Source: Drosophila miranda
Taxonomy: Eukaryota; Arthropoda; Insecta; Diptera; Drosophilidae
Length of the DNA stretch: 64,000 nucleotides
Direction of reading: 5' to 3'
Assembly: GCF_003369915.1 (NCBI RefSeq)
Contig: NC_046676.1
Span: forward strand, 3,906,001 to 3,970,000
Shown here piece by piece: positions 52,706 through 62,600 of the stretch. A program made the position numbers and the translations under genes. Each line of letters begins with the position of its first letter. The first letter of the stretch is position 1. The notes under the pieces were generated by a model. The model was not told the DNA's origin, ran no database searches, and saw only the letters and a program-made list of their open reading frames with translations.

Positions 52706-52993
52706 GTGGCGCCACCAAGTAGTGGTGTCCGCCACCTGTGCATAGGATTTGAGTACAAGATCAATGGATGTAAAATCAAAAAAACATCATTTGGAAATAA
52801 AGTAGTCCTTTATTTAACTGATAAGGACAACGAACCGCTTTGGATATTTTTACCTAAAAGTTATGTGACCAAATTTTCCACAAAAACACCCTTTAAGATG
52901 TTGAAGGAGCATGGAATCTCACATCTTATATATAAAGGAAAAGAGATGAATAGATATAGCACTGCCCATATCCAATTTATATGTAAAGAGTAA
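52706..52993 (+). CDS. Polinton accessory protein, unknown function (95 aa)
   Basis: This is the first + strand gene at the left of the Polinton. The text YKINGCKIKKTSFGNKVVLY and the later IFLPKSYVTKF look like a small OB-like or single-domain protein, but I do not recognise a family. It is intact from ATG to TAA. Its position at the edge of the element suggests an element-encoded accessory protein. Confidence 0.5.
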   Translation: MAPPSSGVRHLCIGFEYKINGCKIKKTSFGNKVVLYLTDKDNEPLWIFLPKSYVTKFSTKTPFKMLKEHGISHLIYKGKEMNRYSTAHIQFICKE

Positions 52994-53239
52994 ATAAGGA
53001 GTTCCCATTATATATATGTAAGAGAAGAAGAGACAACTATACATGTAAAGACAAAAATAAAGAAAAAGGTTAAGAATATACATATGTACATATGTAAAAA
53101 AGAGATGGCTAGATATAGTACTTATCATTTCCAATACATGGGTAAAGAAAAATATAAGGGAACAGAGCAAAGACGTGGATATAAAGAGTCCTGCTCTTTG
53201 AAACATTATCAGTAATAGATTCAAGAAGTCAGCTGCAAG

Positions 53240-53539
53240 ATGCATGCCAATCAAATAAAACTTTTTTTAATGCAATTCGAGGAGATGATCTTCGAGGAGC
53301 ACGTACAAATTCTTGAAAATTTGATGAGCATTTTGGAAGATCTGGAGGAAAAGGAGCTTCAGTACTCCAAGTTTGGCTTTCATTATAAGCTATGCCCCTG
53401 GAGTGATGACGATGCAACGGACGGACCTGACACATGCCTGTGTCATACCCTACCAAATAAGAAAGCAGAAGCTATAGACCTAATGTTAAAGTACTATAAC
53501 TTAAATAAAAGAATGTATCCCAGCTCAAAAATTCAATAA
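53240..53539 (+). CDS. Polinton accessory protein, unknown function (99 aa)
   Basis: This intact + strand frame sits just left of the protease gene. It has an acidic, helical N-terminal half (FEEMIFEEHVQILENLMSIL) and a Cys-containing segment (LCPWSDDD, DTCLCHTL). No family is recognised. AATAAA overlaps the end of the gene at 53535, suggesting it is transcribed rightward to meet the leftward structural genes. Confidence 0.5.
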   Translation: MHANQIKLFLMQFEEMIFEEHVQILENLMSILEDLEEKELQYSKFGFHYKLCPWSDDDATDGPDTCLCHTLPNKKAEAIDLMLKYYNLNKRMYPSSKIQ

Positions 53540-53576
53540 ACATCTTAAATGTCTCTGAAATAATATTGTGTTTTAT

Positions 53577-54020
53577 TTTAAACGAATTTTCTTAAACATT
53601 TGTATTATTAACTTATCATTATAGTTAAAATCATTTTTCTTAAATTGTTTTAAAAAACAATTTAATGTTTTTTTGCTGCTTTTAAATATTCCATATAGGA
53701 TACAGTAATGACCGCATGTATTTGAAAAATAACCTTGCAGTGGTTGTTTATTAAATGTAAACTTTATGGAATTTTTTTAAAAATTCTTTATTTTGAGGAT
53801 ATTGACCATATGAATCAAAAAATTCGGCTGAATATTTGTTTTCAAAGTAAAAAGCAACCCAATGAGTTCCTGAATGGCTTGAAGAATCTGTGTTTGCTAT
53901 TATTAAAGCAGGATATTTCGAAATTACTTGAGGCAGCTGATCAGAGGGATAAACTCCTTTAAAAATTGTTTTTGTTTTTGAATGCTTGGAAAGCAACTTA
54001 TCGATTTGCAATGTATTCAT
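53577..54020 (-). pseudogene. Polinton adenain-like cysteine protease, frameshifted
   Basis: The frame from 54020 has the catalytic His in SGTHWVAFYFEN and the following acidic partner in EFFDSYG, as in adenovirus-type maturation proteases. It stops at 53751. The catalytic Cys region (YFSNTCGHYC) is found only in another frame downstream, so a frameshift of one or two bases separates the two catalytic halves. In Polintons this enzyme processes capsid proteins. As it stands, no complete active site is encoded. Confidence 0.8.
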
Positions 54021-54022
54021 TT

Positions 54023-55277
54023 TTACAATAGAACACGAATATTTCTATGTTTATCAATATCAATCATTGAGTCATATTCACAGTATACCAGACAAGTAAC
54101 TGCTTCTGTAAGAGGCTCCGAAAATCGTCCTTCAATTCGGATGGCTCCTTGTGATATTAAATTTGAGCATACAGTTGAATTGTGATGGTCTGCAGTTAGG
54201 TCAAATGCTAATATAAAACTATTTTTATCAAACATTTCCTTTGTAATTTGTAAGCCTAGATCATAATGTTTTATTCCACTTGATCTGAATAGCATATTAT
54301 ATCCTCTAGAGCTTTGAGCATTTTCAGAGTTCGAGAAATCAAACTCAAGTGCCTGCGATGGTACTTGTACTCCATTAACCAATAGATTAAAGCGTTGCAT
54401 TTTAAAATGATCAAAATGGAAGGGGTTTAATGCCCGATTTCCAGAATATGATTTGTTTTTTACCATGCAAAAAGCCAAAAAATTGGGAAGCTGTCCAATA
54501 ACTGCATTGTCAATTGATAATGTATTATTTCCTGGATATATTGTAAATGATTTTACTTGAACTTTGCTGTATGGATAAATGGCATTTTTAGTTTGTAAAA
54601 CATGATGATGAGCCAATAAAATGCTCGGATTAATAGTTATGTGGTTCATGAATAGTTGGGCCTCCAATATTTTAAGATTTGATTCAGTTTCAGATACCAT
54701 TAAATAAAATGCTGTTTTTTCAATGTTAAAAGTAATCCTCAAATCTACATTATTTATAAGCAGTTTTGGTTGATTAAATATATCTCCATGAACTTTTCCG
54801 AATAGTTCAACCTTATTACTGTTTTGAAAAATATTTTTGAGCATAATGGATCCATCGGTGTTAACGTATCTACCAGATATTAATTTACCATAATTAGGAT
54901 AATAACCTTGAGTGGCTAAGTGACTTTCACTGTCATCACTACCATAGTTTAAAATCGTCGGCAAATACGATCTATAATGATAGTTATTATCACTCTGAGA
55001 AACCAAAATATTATTTAAATATACGGACGAACTTCTAAACATTGAATGCAAAATATTATTCACTTTTTCTTAGTTGCACAACAAGTCTTAAGTAAACACT
55101 TGACAGGTCTCGATATGTTTCCCCATTTCCTAAGCAAACGAATTCAATTGAAGAAGCACTGTCCAACGAAGCTATGGGGTTATATGAAACTTCTTCTGTT
55201 CTCAGAATAGAGCTTTGTGTAGGATGTGGCTCAAAGAGATCCAATTCGCTTTTCATACATTCAATATGGGTGGTCAT
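54023..55277 (-). pseudogene. Polinton major capsid protein (double jelly-roll), frameshifted near the N-terminus
   Basis: A first frame (55277-55056, starting MTTHIECMKSELDLFEPHP) stops within an A-rich run. A second frame (to 54023) continues with text expected of one protein, such as HYRSYLPTILNYGSDDSESH and AINPFHF-type blocks (ALNPFHFDHFKMQRFNLLVNG), followed by GYNMLFRSSGIKHYDLGLQI. This matches the Polinton/adenovirus-like major capsid protein in order and length. The break is a one-base type shift at about 55060-55070. It is directly followed by the protease gene, three bases away. Confidence 0.75.
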
Positions 55278-55616
55278 TTTGATTTAGAAAAAATGTCTCT
55301 TATAGTTAATTTCTTTGTTGATTTTTTTTTTTTGGGTCTCGACTGCGTATTTTATATTCTTGAAAAGATATTTAGCATTTCCACAGGATTAAATGCGTCT
55401 ACATCAGCTGCTTACAGCTTCAACTTGGTGCGCCTCCAGTGACGACGCTTAGCGTTGTACTTTCCACACAAGAAACACATTACATGAACACAATCGATTT
55501 AGAATATAATTACGTTACTGGTGCACAAATAAGTTAATTGGTAAAATTGAAGTGCTTTAATAACAAAGGGAAACCAAAGAAAATGGACAAGGCCCACAAA
55601 ACATGATACCACGACT

Positions 55617-56030
55617 TCAGTACAAGATTTTCAGCTGTTTGCTTCCTTCTTTAGATGATAAATGAGATAGTTTTTTCCTAGACCTTCTCTTTTTATTCTT
55701 TTTACCTGCCCCATTCTGGAATCGGGTTAACTTATTAATGGCTTTATTTGACAGGTTTTGCAAAGCAATTTTACTATGTTCTTGGATAATAGTTCTTAAA
55801 GGTTTTTGACCAAACTCATTTATTACTGCCTTTCCAGTCTCAGAAGCTTGGTTTTTAATAGCGTTTATCCCCGAAAGGAATAGTGGTTTTATGTAATTAA
55901 AAAGACCACTAAAAAAATTCCCAATTCCTCTACCTTGTTGGATAACTCTGGGTGAAACATAAAGACTTCCTATATGATTCAACCCTCCTCCACACTGATT
56001 TAAATAATATTGTTGATAAGATTTCGTCAT
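55617..56030 (-). CDS. Polinton structural protein, probable minor/core virion component (137 aa)
   Basis: A glycine-rich N-terminus (GGGLNHIGSLYVSPRVIQQG) leads to an amphipathic/hydrophobic helix (IGNFFSGLFNYIKPLFLSG) and a very basic tail (KKNKKRRSRKKLS). The design recalls adenovirus pVI/pX-type minor proteins that have a membrane-active helix and bind DNA or capsid. That comparison is by layout only. The frame is intact. It lies between the ATPase and the major capsid gene on the same strand. Confidence 0.55.
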   Translation of the reverse strand: MTKSYQQYYLNQCGGGLNHIGSLYVSPRVIQQGRGIGNFFSGLFNYIKPLFLSGINAIKNQASETGKAVINEFGQKPLRTIIQEHSKIALQNLSNKAINKLTRFQNGAGKKNKKRRSRKKLSHLSSKEGSKQLKILY

Positions 56031-56076
56031 GGTGGTTATTTCTACTCTGAATAAATTTCCATCTTTACAGTATTAT

Positions 56077-56583
56077 TTATAGCATTTCTTTTCGTTTGTT
56101 AAAGTGAAGGGTAACAAAAATTGGAATTGCTGAAGATTCAAATGGTACTTTATACCCTTTGGAATCGGTAATTAAGATCGAAATTTCTTTTGGAGACCAT
56201 ATTTCAATGGGATAATATTCAATATTGTTGAATTGTATAAGTTGCTCTTTTTCATTATAATGTAATACTCGAAGACATCGAGGTCTTTTATTTCCAACAC
56301 ATCTTGGTTTGATAATGTCAGTGTAAACAAAAATCAACCCATTTTGAAACTGTTCAGACTCTATTGACTCATTTGCAATTGTTTCGGGAACTCCTTTATA
56401 GTATTCGATGGTATTAAAATTTGGCTTAGCATGCTCCTCTCCATAACACCAAATTATTCGATTAATTGAAATGCTCAGCAAATCATTCCTTTTGTTTATT
56501 AAATTTTCTAAAAACGTTGTCTTACCAGATCCTGAAGGTCCGCAAATAAGCAATGTAAAAGGATGTATAAATTGCTTAAACAT
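56077..56583 (-). CDS. Polinton DNA-packaging ATPase
   Basis: This intact 168-codon frame has Walker A GPSGSGKTTFLENL near residue 15. A hydrophobic Walker-B-like strand (FQNGLIFVYTDI) follows, but the usual acidic DD/DE pair is not clear there. The family is the FtsK/HerA-type ATPase of Polintons and adenovirus-like packaging. Normal Polinton ATPases are somewhat longer, so the C-terminal part may be diverged or truncated. Confidence 0.75.
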   Translation of the reverse strand: MFKQFIHPFTLLICGPSGSGKTTFLENLINKRNDLLSISINRIIWCYGEEHAKPNFNTIEYYKGVPETIANESIESEQFQNGLIFVYTDIIKPRCVGNKRPRCLRVLHYNEKEQLIQFNNIEYYPIEIWSPKEISILITDSKGYKVPFESSAIPIFVTLHFNKRKEML

Positions 56584-56642
56584 TTTTGGGTTATGTTTTA
56601 TTTATTAATATTTTATAAATGTTTTCTAACATCTAAGATATT

Positions 56643-56784
56643 CTAATTACGCGTCTCCTGATCGCGCTTTTTGGCGCATTTTTTTTCTAAGTGAGTATCA
56701 GATCCGCAATAATTACAATAAACAACTTGTGTGTATCCGCTTTTGTGAGGATCCTTTTCAAACAAACGCTTAAATGAATCCATT
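56643..56784 (-). pseudogene. Polinton small CCHC zinc-knuckle protein, frameshifted
   Basis: A very short frame, too small for most gene calls, contains VYCNYCGSDTHLEKKCAKK, a complete CX2CX4HX4C zinc knuckle. The only upstream ATG (56784) gives eight codons and then a TGA. One extra base in a T run shifts it out of the knuckle frame. It lies between the ATPase and the next minus-strand gene. Confidence 0.55.
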
Positions 56785-56827
56785 TTAAACAACTAGTTAC
56801 TACAAGTGCTGAATATAAACTGAAAAT

Positions 56828-57343
56828 CTAAACATATGAGTCACTATTACAGTAGATAGCGTAGTTAGAATTTTCCAAGATAACAAATAGCTTAAATAAA
56901 TTATTTAGAGCACATCTAAGAGGAATTTTTTTGTGGATTCTACAGTTTGTAAAAAAATTTGGATAAAATGTGAGACTTTTTCCTATATCGATATCAATAA
57001 TATTATTTGTTAAATACTTAGATAAAAACTTTTTTTTAATTTCACCACGTACAATAACGGTGCTAAATCTATTTAGTGGTGAAAGTATTTCACCTAAACT
57101 TAAATATGATATTTCACCATCTGACCATTCCAATCCATTTATGGTTTGACGATTAATATTTTGTTGTTTAATCATTTCATTATCCAATTCATTCAGATGA
57201 TATGGTGGTTCGATATGAAAGAAGTTTGGTGTTACTGTTCCGGTTTGTATAAACGCCAATTCCTTAATAAAAAGTTGTTTATTATTTCCAAAGAGATATT
57301 GAAAATCAACTATAACGCTTGAATTCCTGTCGATTGTGTTCAT
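56828..57343 (-). CDS. Polinton protein of unknown function (171 aa), possible minor capsid
   Basis: The frame is intact and begins MNTIDRNSSVIVDFQYLFG, then FIKELAFIQTGTVTPNFFHI and ISYLSLGEILSPLNRFSTVI. The predicted alternating strands would suit a small jelly-roll or capsid-associated protein. I do not recognise a named family. It is the first of the leftward structural genes and is divergent from the next + strand gene. Confidence 0.5.
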   Translation of the reverse strand: MNTIDRNSSVIVDFQYLFGNNKQLFIKELAFIQTGTVTPNFFHIEPPYHLNELDNEMIKQQNINRQTINGLEWSDGEISYLSLGEILSPLNRFSTVIVRGEIKKKFLSKYLTNNIIDIDIGKSLTFYPNFFTNCRIHKKIPLRCALNNLFKLFVILENSNYAIYCNSDSYV

Positions 57344-57451
57344 GTTGGTTTGAGATTTTGTAATAAGCTGGATGAGTCGTTGATGCCTATCTCCTTTATA
57401 TACAGCCCAATTCAGTAAGAGTTCTTAGTTTAACAAAAGCATTCAACCCAA

Positions 57452-58141
57452 ATGGACACGCTTCAATCAAAAAGAATTAGGTCCACTAGAAAGAAGCAGG
57501 ATCACGAAGTCATTTTCGGTCTCGAATATTATATAGTACATAATTTAAAACTTAAATGCGGTTTTTCAACTACAAGAAAATTCACTCCAATGATATGGAT
57601 GCAGCAAAGCAAAAAAAATTTCGTCGGTTTAGATAAAGATGAATGGATGCAATTGGTTACATACAAGGAGTATATCCAATTGAAACTTGATCAGTATGAT
57701 TTTTTGATGCCTGATACAATTATAGACCATCCATTATTGCCCACAATTAAGTGTAATTTTAGATTTCGAAAATCAGATAAGCAGTATGTGTTTATAATAA
57801 ATCAGTTTGGAAATAAAATTGAATTTGATAGTGAGTCCTGGAGATCGTTTTTAAGATTAGGCATTTTTTTTTACCACATTTTTATGTTGGAATACGATAC
57901 TTAGGCAACAAATTATATACCTCTACTATAATAATATTATTCCTAAGTGTGCAGCCTTACAAAAATTTGATGTTCAACTAGCTGATTTAGACGGTACTTA
58001 TGATAGAAATGTGCAAATAGATTTAACCCGTTTATGCTTTGAAATTTCCAAAAAAATGTGTAATCAAATAAAACGCGATGTTCTTGAGTATAAGCAAACA
58101 CTTTTAAATAAGCAATCATCCCAACATAACAATAGAAAATA
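57452..58141 (+). pseudogene. Polinton protein of unknown function, frameshifted
   Basis: A 150-codon frame starts at 57452 (KRIRSTRKKQDHEVIFGLEY) and ends abruptly at 57904. Coding-like text continues in another frame to a TAA at about 58141 (KCAALQKFDVQLADLDGTYD, then MCNQIKRDVLEYKQ). A single shift near 57880-57910 is the simplest reading. No family is recognised. It precedes the integrase by 16 bases. Confidence 0.45.
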
Positions 58142-58156
58142 AAAACTATATTAAAA

Positions 58157-59076
58157 ATGAGTAAGCAACAAGTTTTTAATGAAATACATAAGCCTGCTAG
58201 AAGAAATTTCATTCGTCGTAAATTCGTACAAAAGGGAATTAATGACACGTGGCAAATCGATTTAGTTGAAATGATACCATTTTATAAGGAAAACAAAGGA
58301 TATAGGTACTTGCTGACAGTAATTGACACGTTCTCGAAGTATGCATATGCAGTTCCCGTTAAGTCTAAAACAGCTTTAGATGTTTTATCAGCATTGAAGA
58401 AAATATTAAAAATATCTAAACATAAACCTAAAAATATTCAGTCTGATCAAGGAAAGGAGTTTTTTAATGTAGCCTTCGGAGAGTTATTGAAAAAGAATAA
58501 CATTAACCATTACCATACATATACACACCTTAAGGCATCTATTTGTGAACGTTTTAATAGAACATTAAAAAATCGTATGTGGAAAATCTTTAGTATGCAG
58601 GGTAATCATACGTGGATTTATACCTTGCATGACTTACTAAAAGATTATAATAATTCATATCACCGTACTATAAAAATGAGGCTATAGATGTAAACAAACA
58701 AAATGAAGAGTTTATTTTGAAAACAGCTTATAATATTTGTAAGGTATTTCCTAAACACAAGTTTTCCATTGGTGATCCTGTTAGAATAAGTAAATATAAA
58801 GGTATTTTTACAAAGGGCTATGATCCAAACTGGACAACCGAAGTTTTTAAAATTTTAAAAGTAAAGTCTACTAATCCTGTAACATATGAACTGGACTATA
58901 AGGGGGAAATGATCAAAGGCTCATTTTATGATCAAGAACTCCAAAAAGTTAAAGATGAAAATGCTTTCTTAGTGGAAAAAATACTCAGAAGGAAAAAAGA
59001 TCAAGTTTTTGTTAAATGGTTAGGTTTCGATAAAACACACAATTCATGGATAGATAAAAAGAGTATATTAATATAA
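58157..59076 (+). pseudogene. Polinton integrase (retroviral type, with chromodomain), broken
   Basis: The first frame (58157-58687) holds the DDE core: WQIDLVEMIPF, VIDTFSKYAYAVPVKSK, the second Asp in IQSDQGKEFFN and the catalytic Glu in ASICERFNRTLK. It stops at 58687. The C-terminal part runs from about 58692 to 59076 in another frame, with a DNA-binding SH3-like block (FSIGDPVRISKYKGIFTKGY) and a chromodomain (VEKILRRKKDQVFVKWLGFD, then NSWIDKKSI). A frameshift near 58670-58690 separates them. The family inserts Polintons into target DNA with 6-base duplications. Confidence 0.85.
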
Positions 59077-59191
59077 TTAAGCACGCAAAATATTTATCAG
59101 ATTTAATTTATTTTTGTGTATTTTTTACATTGAAATATAGTTTTAATTATACACAAATTAAAAAATAATAATATAATGTTAAATTTACTTA

Positions 59192-59401
59192 TACCATATT
59201 TTGTGTATTATTACTAGCACCTAAAATATTTTTAATTTCATAGTGATTATGAGCTAATGTTGAAATATTATCAGGTAATATAAATCTTTTGTCATCCTTA
59301 TAATTTAGACTTATCTTATTTACAATTTCAGTATAAATTTTATGACCTCTACTTCTAATAACTCTCTGTTGTCCATAATAAGTTTTTTTATGTTTAATGC
59401 A
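59192..59401 (-). pseudogene. Polinton protein-primed DNA polymerase B, C-terminal end only
   Basis: On the minus strand, a frame ending at a TAA at 59192 reads QQRVIRSRGHKIYTEIVNK, then LNYKDDKRFILPDN and LAHNHYEI. This matches the typical end of Polinton polymerases, where a DDKR block is followed by a short Leu/His segment. The rest of the gene is missing at the left border of the gypsy element (59402). It would continue beyond that element if the insertion is simple. Confidence 0.65.
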
Positions 59402-59661
59402 TGTAGTAGTTTAAGTTGCTTGATGGCAACGAGTAACATTTATTTGATAAGTATGTTGGACTTAAAATTATAACAGCTCCAAGTCTTACAAGTATGTTTG
59501 TGAATAATTATATGCGTGTACGTCTGATGCGTGGCTGAACTGACAACTGACTGATCTCTCTCTCTTGCTATCGGCTCTCTCAGAGCCGATTACTGCTCTA
59601 TCCCGACGACACGACGAAAACACGACCGCTTCGTGTCTCTCTCTTTCCTTCGTTTCCTACA
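59402..59661 (-). repeat. Probable 3' LTR of the gypsy element
   Basis: On the + strand the block runs from TGTAGTAG at 59402 to TTTCCTACA at 59661, so it is bounded by the inverted ends TGTAG/CTACA. It contains AATAAA on the minus strand (about 59440). The gag-pol stop at 59598 would lie inside it, which is unusual. The second LTR is outside the window, so the right boundary is not confirmed. Confidence 0.4.
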
Positions 59662-62600
59662 TTCGGCTGTCCTGACGGACCATTCGCCTCGGATGGGTCT
59701 AGCCAAGGTTTCATATATTCTGAAACTGTAGAGGTCTTATAGGGACCCTCAGTATCCCCAATCTTCTCGACTTCGTACCTTCCATGATTCTTTACCCTAA
59801 CCACCTTATACGGCCCTAGATACTTTCCTTTTAGCTTTAATCCAGTACCATACTGAGTACGCTTGATAGCTACTAGCTCATTAACCTCATACTGTCTATC
59901 TAGTTTCCTTTTTAAGTCAAAACTCTTCTTGTTTTCCTGCTGTAACCGTGCAATGTTTTCAACTACTTCCTTTCTAATTTTTTCGCGGTCCTTGTTCAAC
60001 TCTTCGATAAGTGATTCTTCCAATATTTCTTTTATTTTTGGATCCATTCCTATACGCATGTCTAGCCCAGTCAATATCTTGAAAGGTGTTACCTTGGTAC
60101 TTCGCGGCTCAACACTGTTGATCATTTGCTGTACTTTTCCTAGATGCTTATACCAACTACCGGAATTACCCTGACACAATTTCGACAACATAGGCACCAC
60201 TATCTTGTGCATCCTTTCGACTTGACCATTCCCACGTGGAACGCCTGTGGCAATCATTAAATGCTGTATTTTCTCTCTCTCACAATATTCACGAAACAAA
60301 TTGGACATAAACGCTGCACCCCTATCCGTCACTATTCTGTTCGGATTACCAAAACTAGTCCCCTGAATTTCCAAACACTTAACGACCTCTTCAACACCTG
60401 TACTACGTGTAGAATATAACCAAACAAACTTAGAAAATCCATCAACGACAACCAGTATATAATTGTACTGTTTTTTAGTCATTTCCATTGGTCCAACGTG
60501 ATCAATGTGATACGTTTGTAACGGCCTATCACCCTTGTCTATTGGTTGCAAATAACCCTCACGTTTTCCTGTCTTTTCATTGACAATGATACACTCGACA
60601 CAACTATTTATTACGCGCCATACTTTGTCTTTTAACTTCGGAATATAATACGACTTTTCAATGATATCTTGTGTCTTTTTAACTGAAAAATGTCCTTGCT
60701 TATGTGCTATTGATATAATCTCATTTTCCAACTGAGCTGGTACTACGATGAGCTCCTTATCCGGATCCTTAAACGAAATCTGATTCTGAATATAATAATC
60801 CTCATATTCCTTGTCCTCCACAATACTTTTAACAGCCTTAACCCAATCGTCGGTTAGCTGAGCTTCTTTCAAACGATGAGCTATACTTTCGGTCACCATA
60901 AAACAAGATACACGACTCAACGCGTCAACGTGCCTCATCTTCGTTCCTGAGCGATGTTCTATAACATAATTAAAATCTTGTAGGTACATGGCCCAACGTG
61001 CTACTCTCAAAGGAACGTCTTTCTTTTTGATCGTCATTGTAAATGCATTACAATCTGTGACAATTTTGAACTTTATACCCAAAACGTATACACGCCATTT
61101 CGCTAAAGCTTCGATAATTGCCAGAACCTCAAGGTCATAAGCAGGATATTTCTCTTCACATGGCTTAGTCCTACGGCTCATATATTGAACTGGATGGAAT
61201 TGGCTGTCTTCCAAACTCTTTTGCAGTAACACGGCTCCATACCCCCATTTTGATGCATCAGTATGGATTTCTGTCTCCAACTTCTCCAACTTCAATGCTA
61301 CCTTTAGTTGTTCAAACGCAACCTGATGTATCTCCTTAAATTCAAATTTAACATCCTTCCGCAGCAGATCTGTCAATGGTTTTGCAATAACAGCATAACC
61401 CTCAATAAACTTTCGGAAATAAGAAGTCAATCCTATGAAACGCTGCACTACTTTTTTATCAACTGGCACTGGGAACTTTTCGACTGCCCTCGTCTTGTCA
61501 TCACTTGGTCTTATCGTATTCTTTTCTATTATATACCCCAGAAAATTAACCTTTGGTCGTATCAGCTGACACTTTCTCCAATTTATACGTAGCCCATTCA
61601 TTTCCGCTATCTTCAGTACTTTTCTCAACTTTAACAAACCCTCTTCTATATCTTGACTACAAATAATAACGTCATCCATATAGACTGCTGCTTCATTATT
61701 CTTTACCAAATCTCTCAACACAGCCATTATAAATCTGGTAAACACCGCTGGAGAATTTGAAATTCCAAATGGTACATATAAAAATTCGAACTGACCATTC
61801 TGAGTCACAAAAGACGTATATTTTTGAGACTCGACTTCTACAGGCACATGGAAAAAACCATTCGTTAAATCCAACGTGGTGAAATACTTTGCACCCTGCA
61901 GTTTCTCCAACACTGTATCCATATGTGACATTGGAAAGTTATCGCGAACTATTTTCTCATTCAGCTTTCGGTAATCACAGCATAGTCTCTTGCTACCGTT
62001 CTTTTTGGGTACCAACACTACTGGTGATGCATACTCCGATGTACTTGGCTTTATAATCTTCTGAGCCAGCCACTCTTCCACTTGCTTGTCCACGATTTCC
62101 TGTTCACACAACGGTAATCGTCTCGGATGCTGGAAAACTGGTATCTCATCCACTAACACAATTTTCATTTTTATCGGCGCATCTACATTTCTCTGAGGTT
62201 GGTACTTTCCTACCATACCCCTAACCTCTCTAGCATGTACTTCACTGAGATGACCAACATCAATTGAAAACTCCTTCTCAACTTCGTCAATACTTGACAT
62301 GCAAATGCCTTTATATTCATTAAACAATTCCACGCATGAGGACGATGCTACCTGATCAAGTTTCTTATCTTTATCCTCGCCACAAACTCTACGAACAAAT
62401 CTTGTTCCTGTCTTAGAAACTTGCATGTCCACATGATCCAGAATAGTCCTTCCTAAAATGGCTTCAAAACCAATATCCTCGTCTGGAATGACATGAAATT
62501 CTACCTCCATTCCAATCTCATCGATTTTCACTGGTATCGAAAAGCTACCAAAAGTTACAACTTGACTATCTCCAATACCTGTTAAACATTTCTCCTGGCC

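Larger units (their letters stand above)
52680..59405. mobile_element. Polinton/Maverick element, decayed, right end interrupted by a gypsy element
   Basis: The gene set is diagnostic: adenovirus-type cysteine protease, double jelly-roll major capsid protein, packaging ATPase, a retroviral-type integrase with chromodomain, and the C-terminal end of protein-primed DNA polymerase B. Several genes carry frameshifts. The polymerase gene is cut at about 59402 by the Ty3/gypsy element. No terminal inverted repeat could be recognised on the left, and the right end lies outside the window. Codons are far more A/T-rich than in the host genes. Confidence 0.88.
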
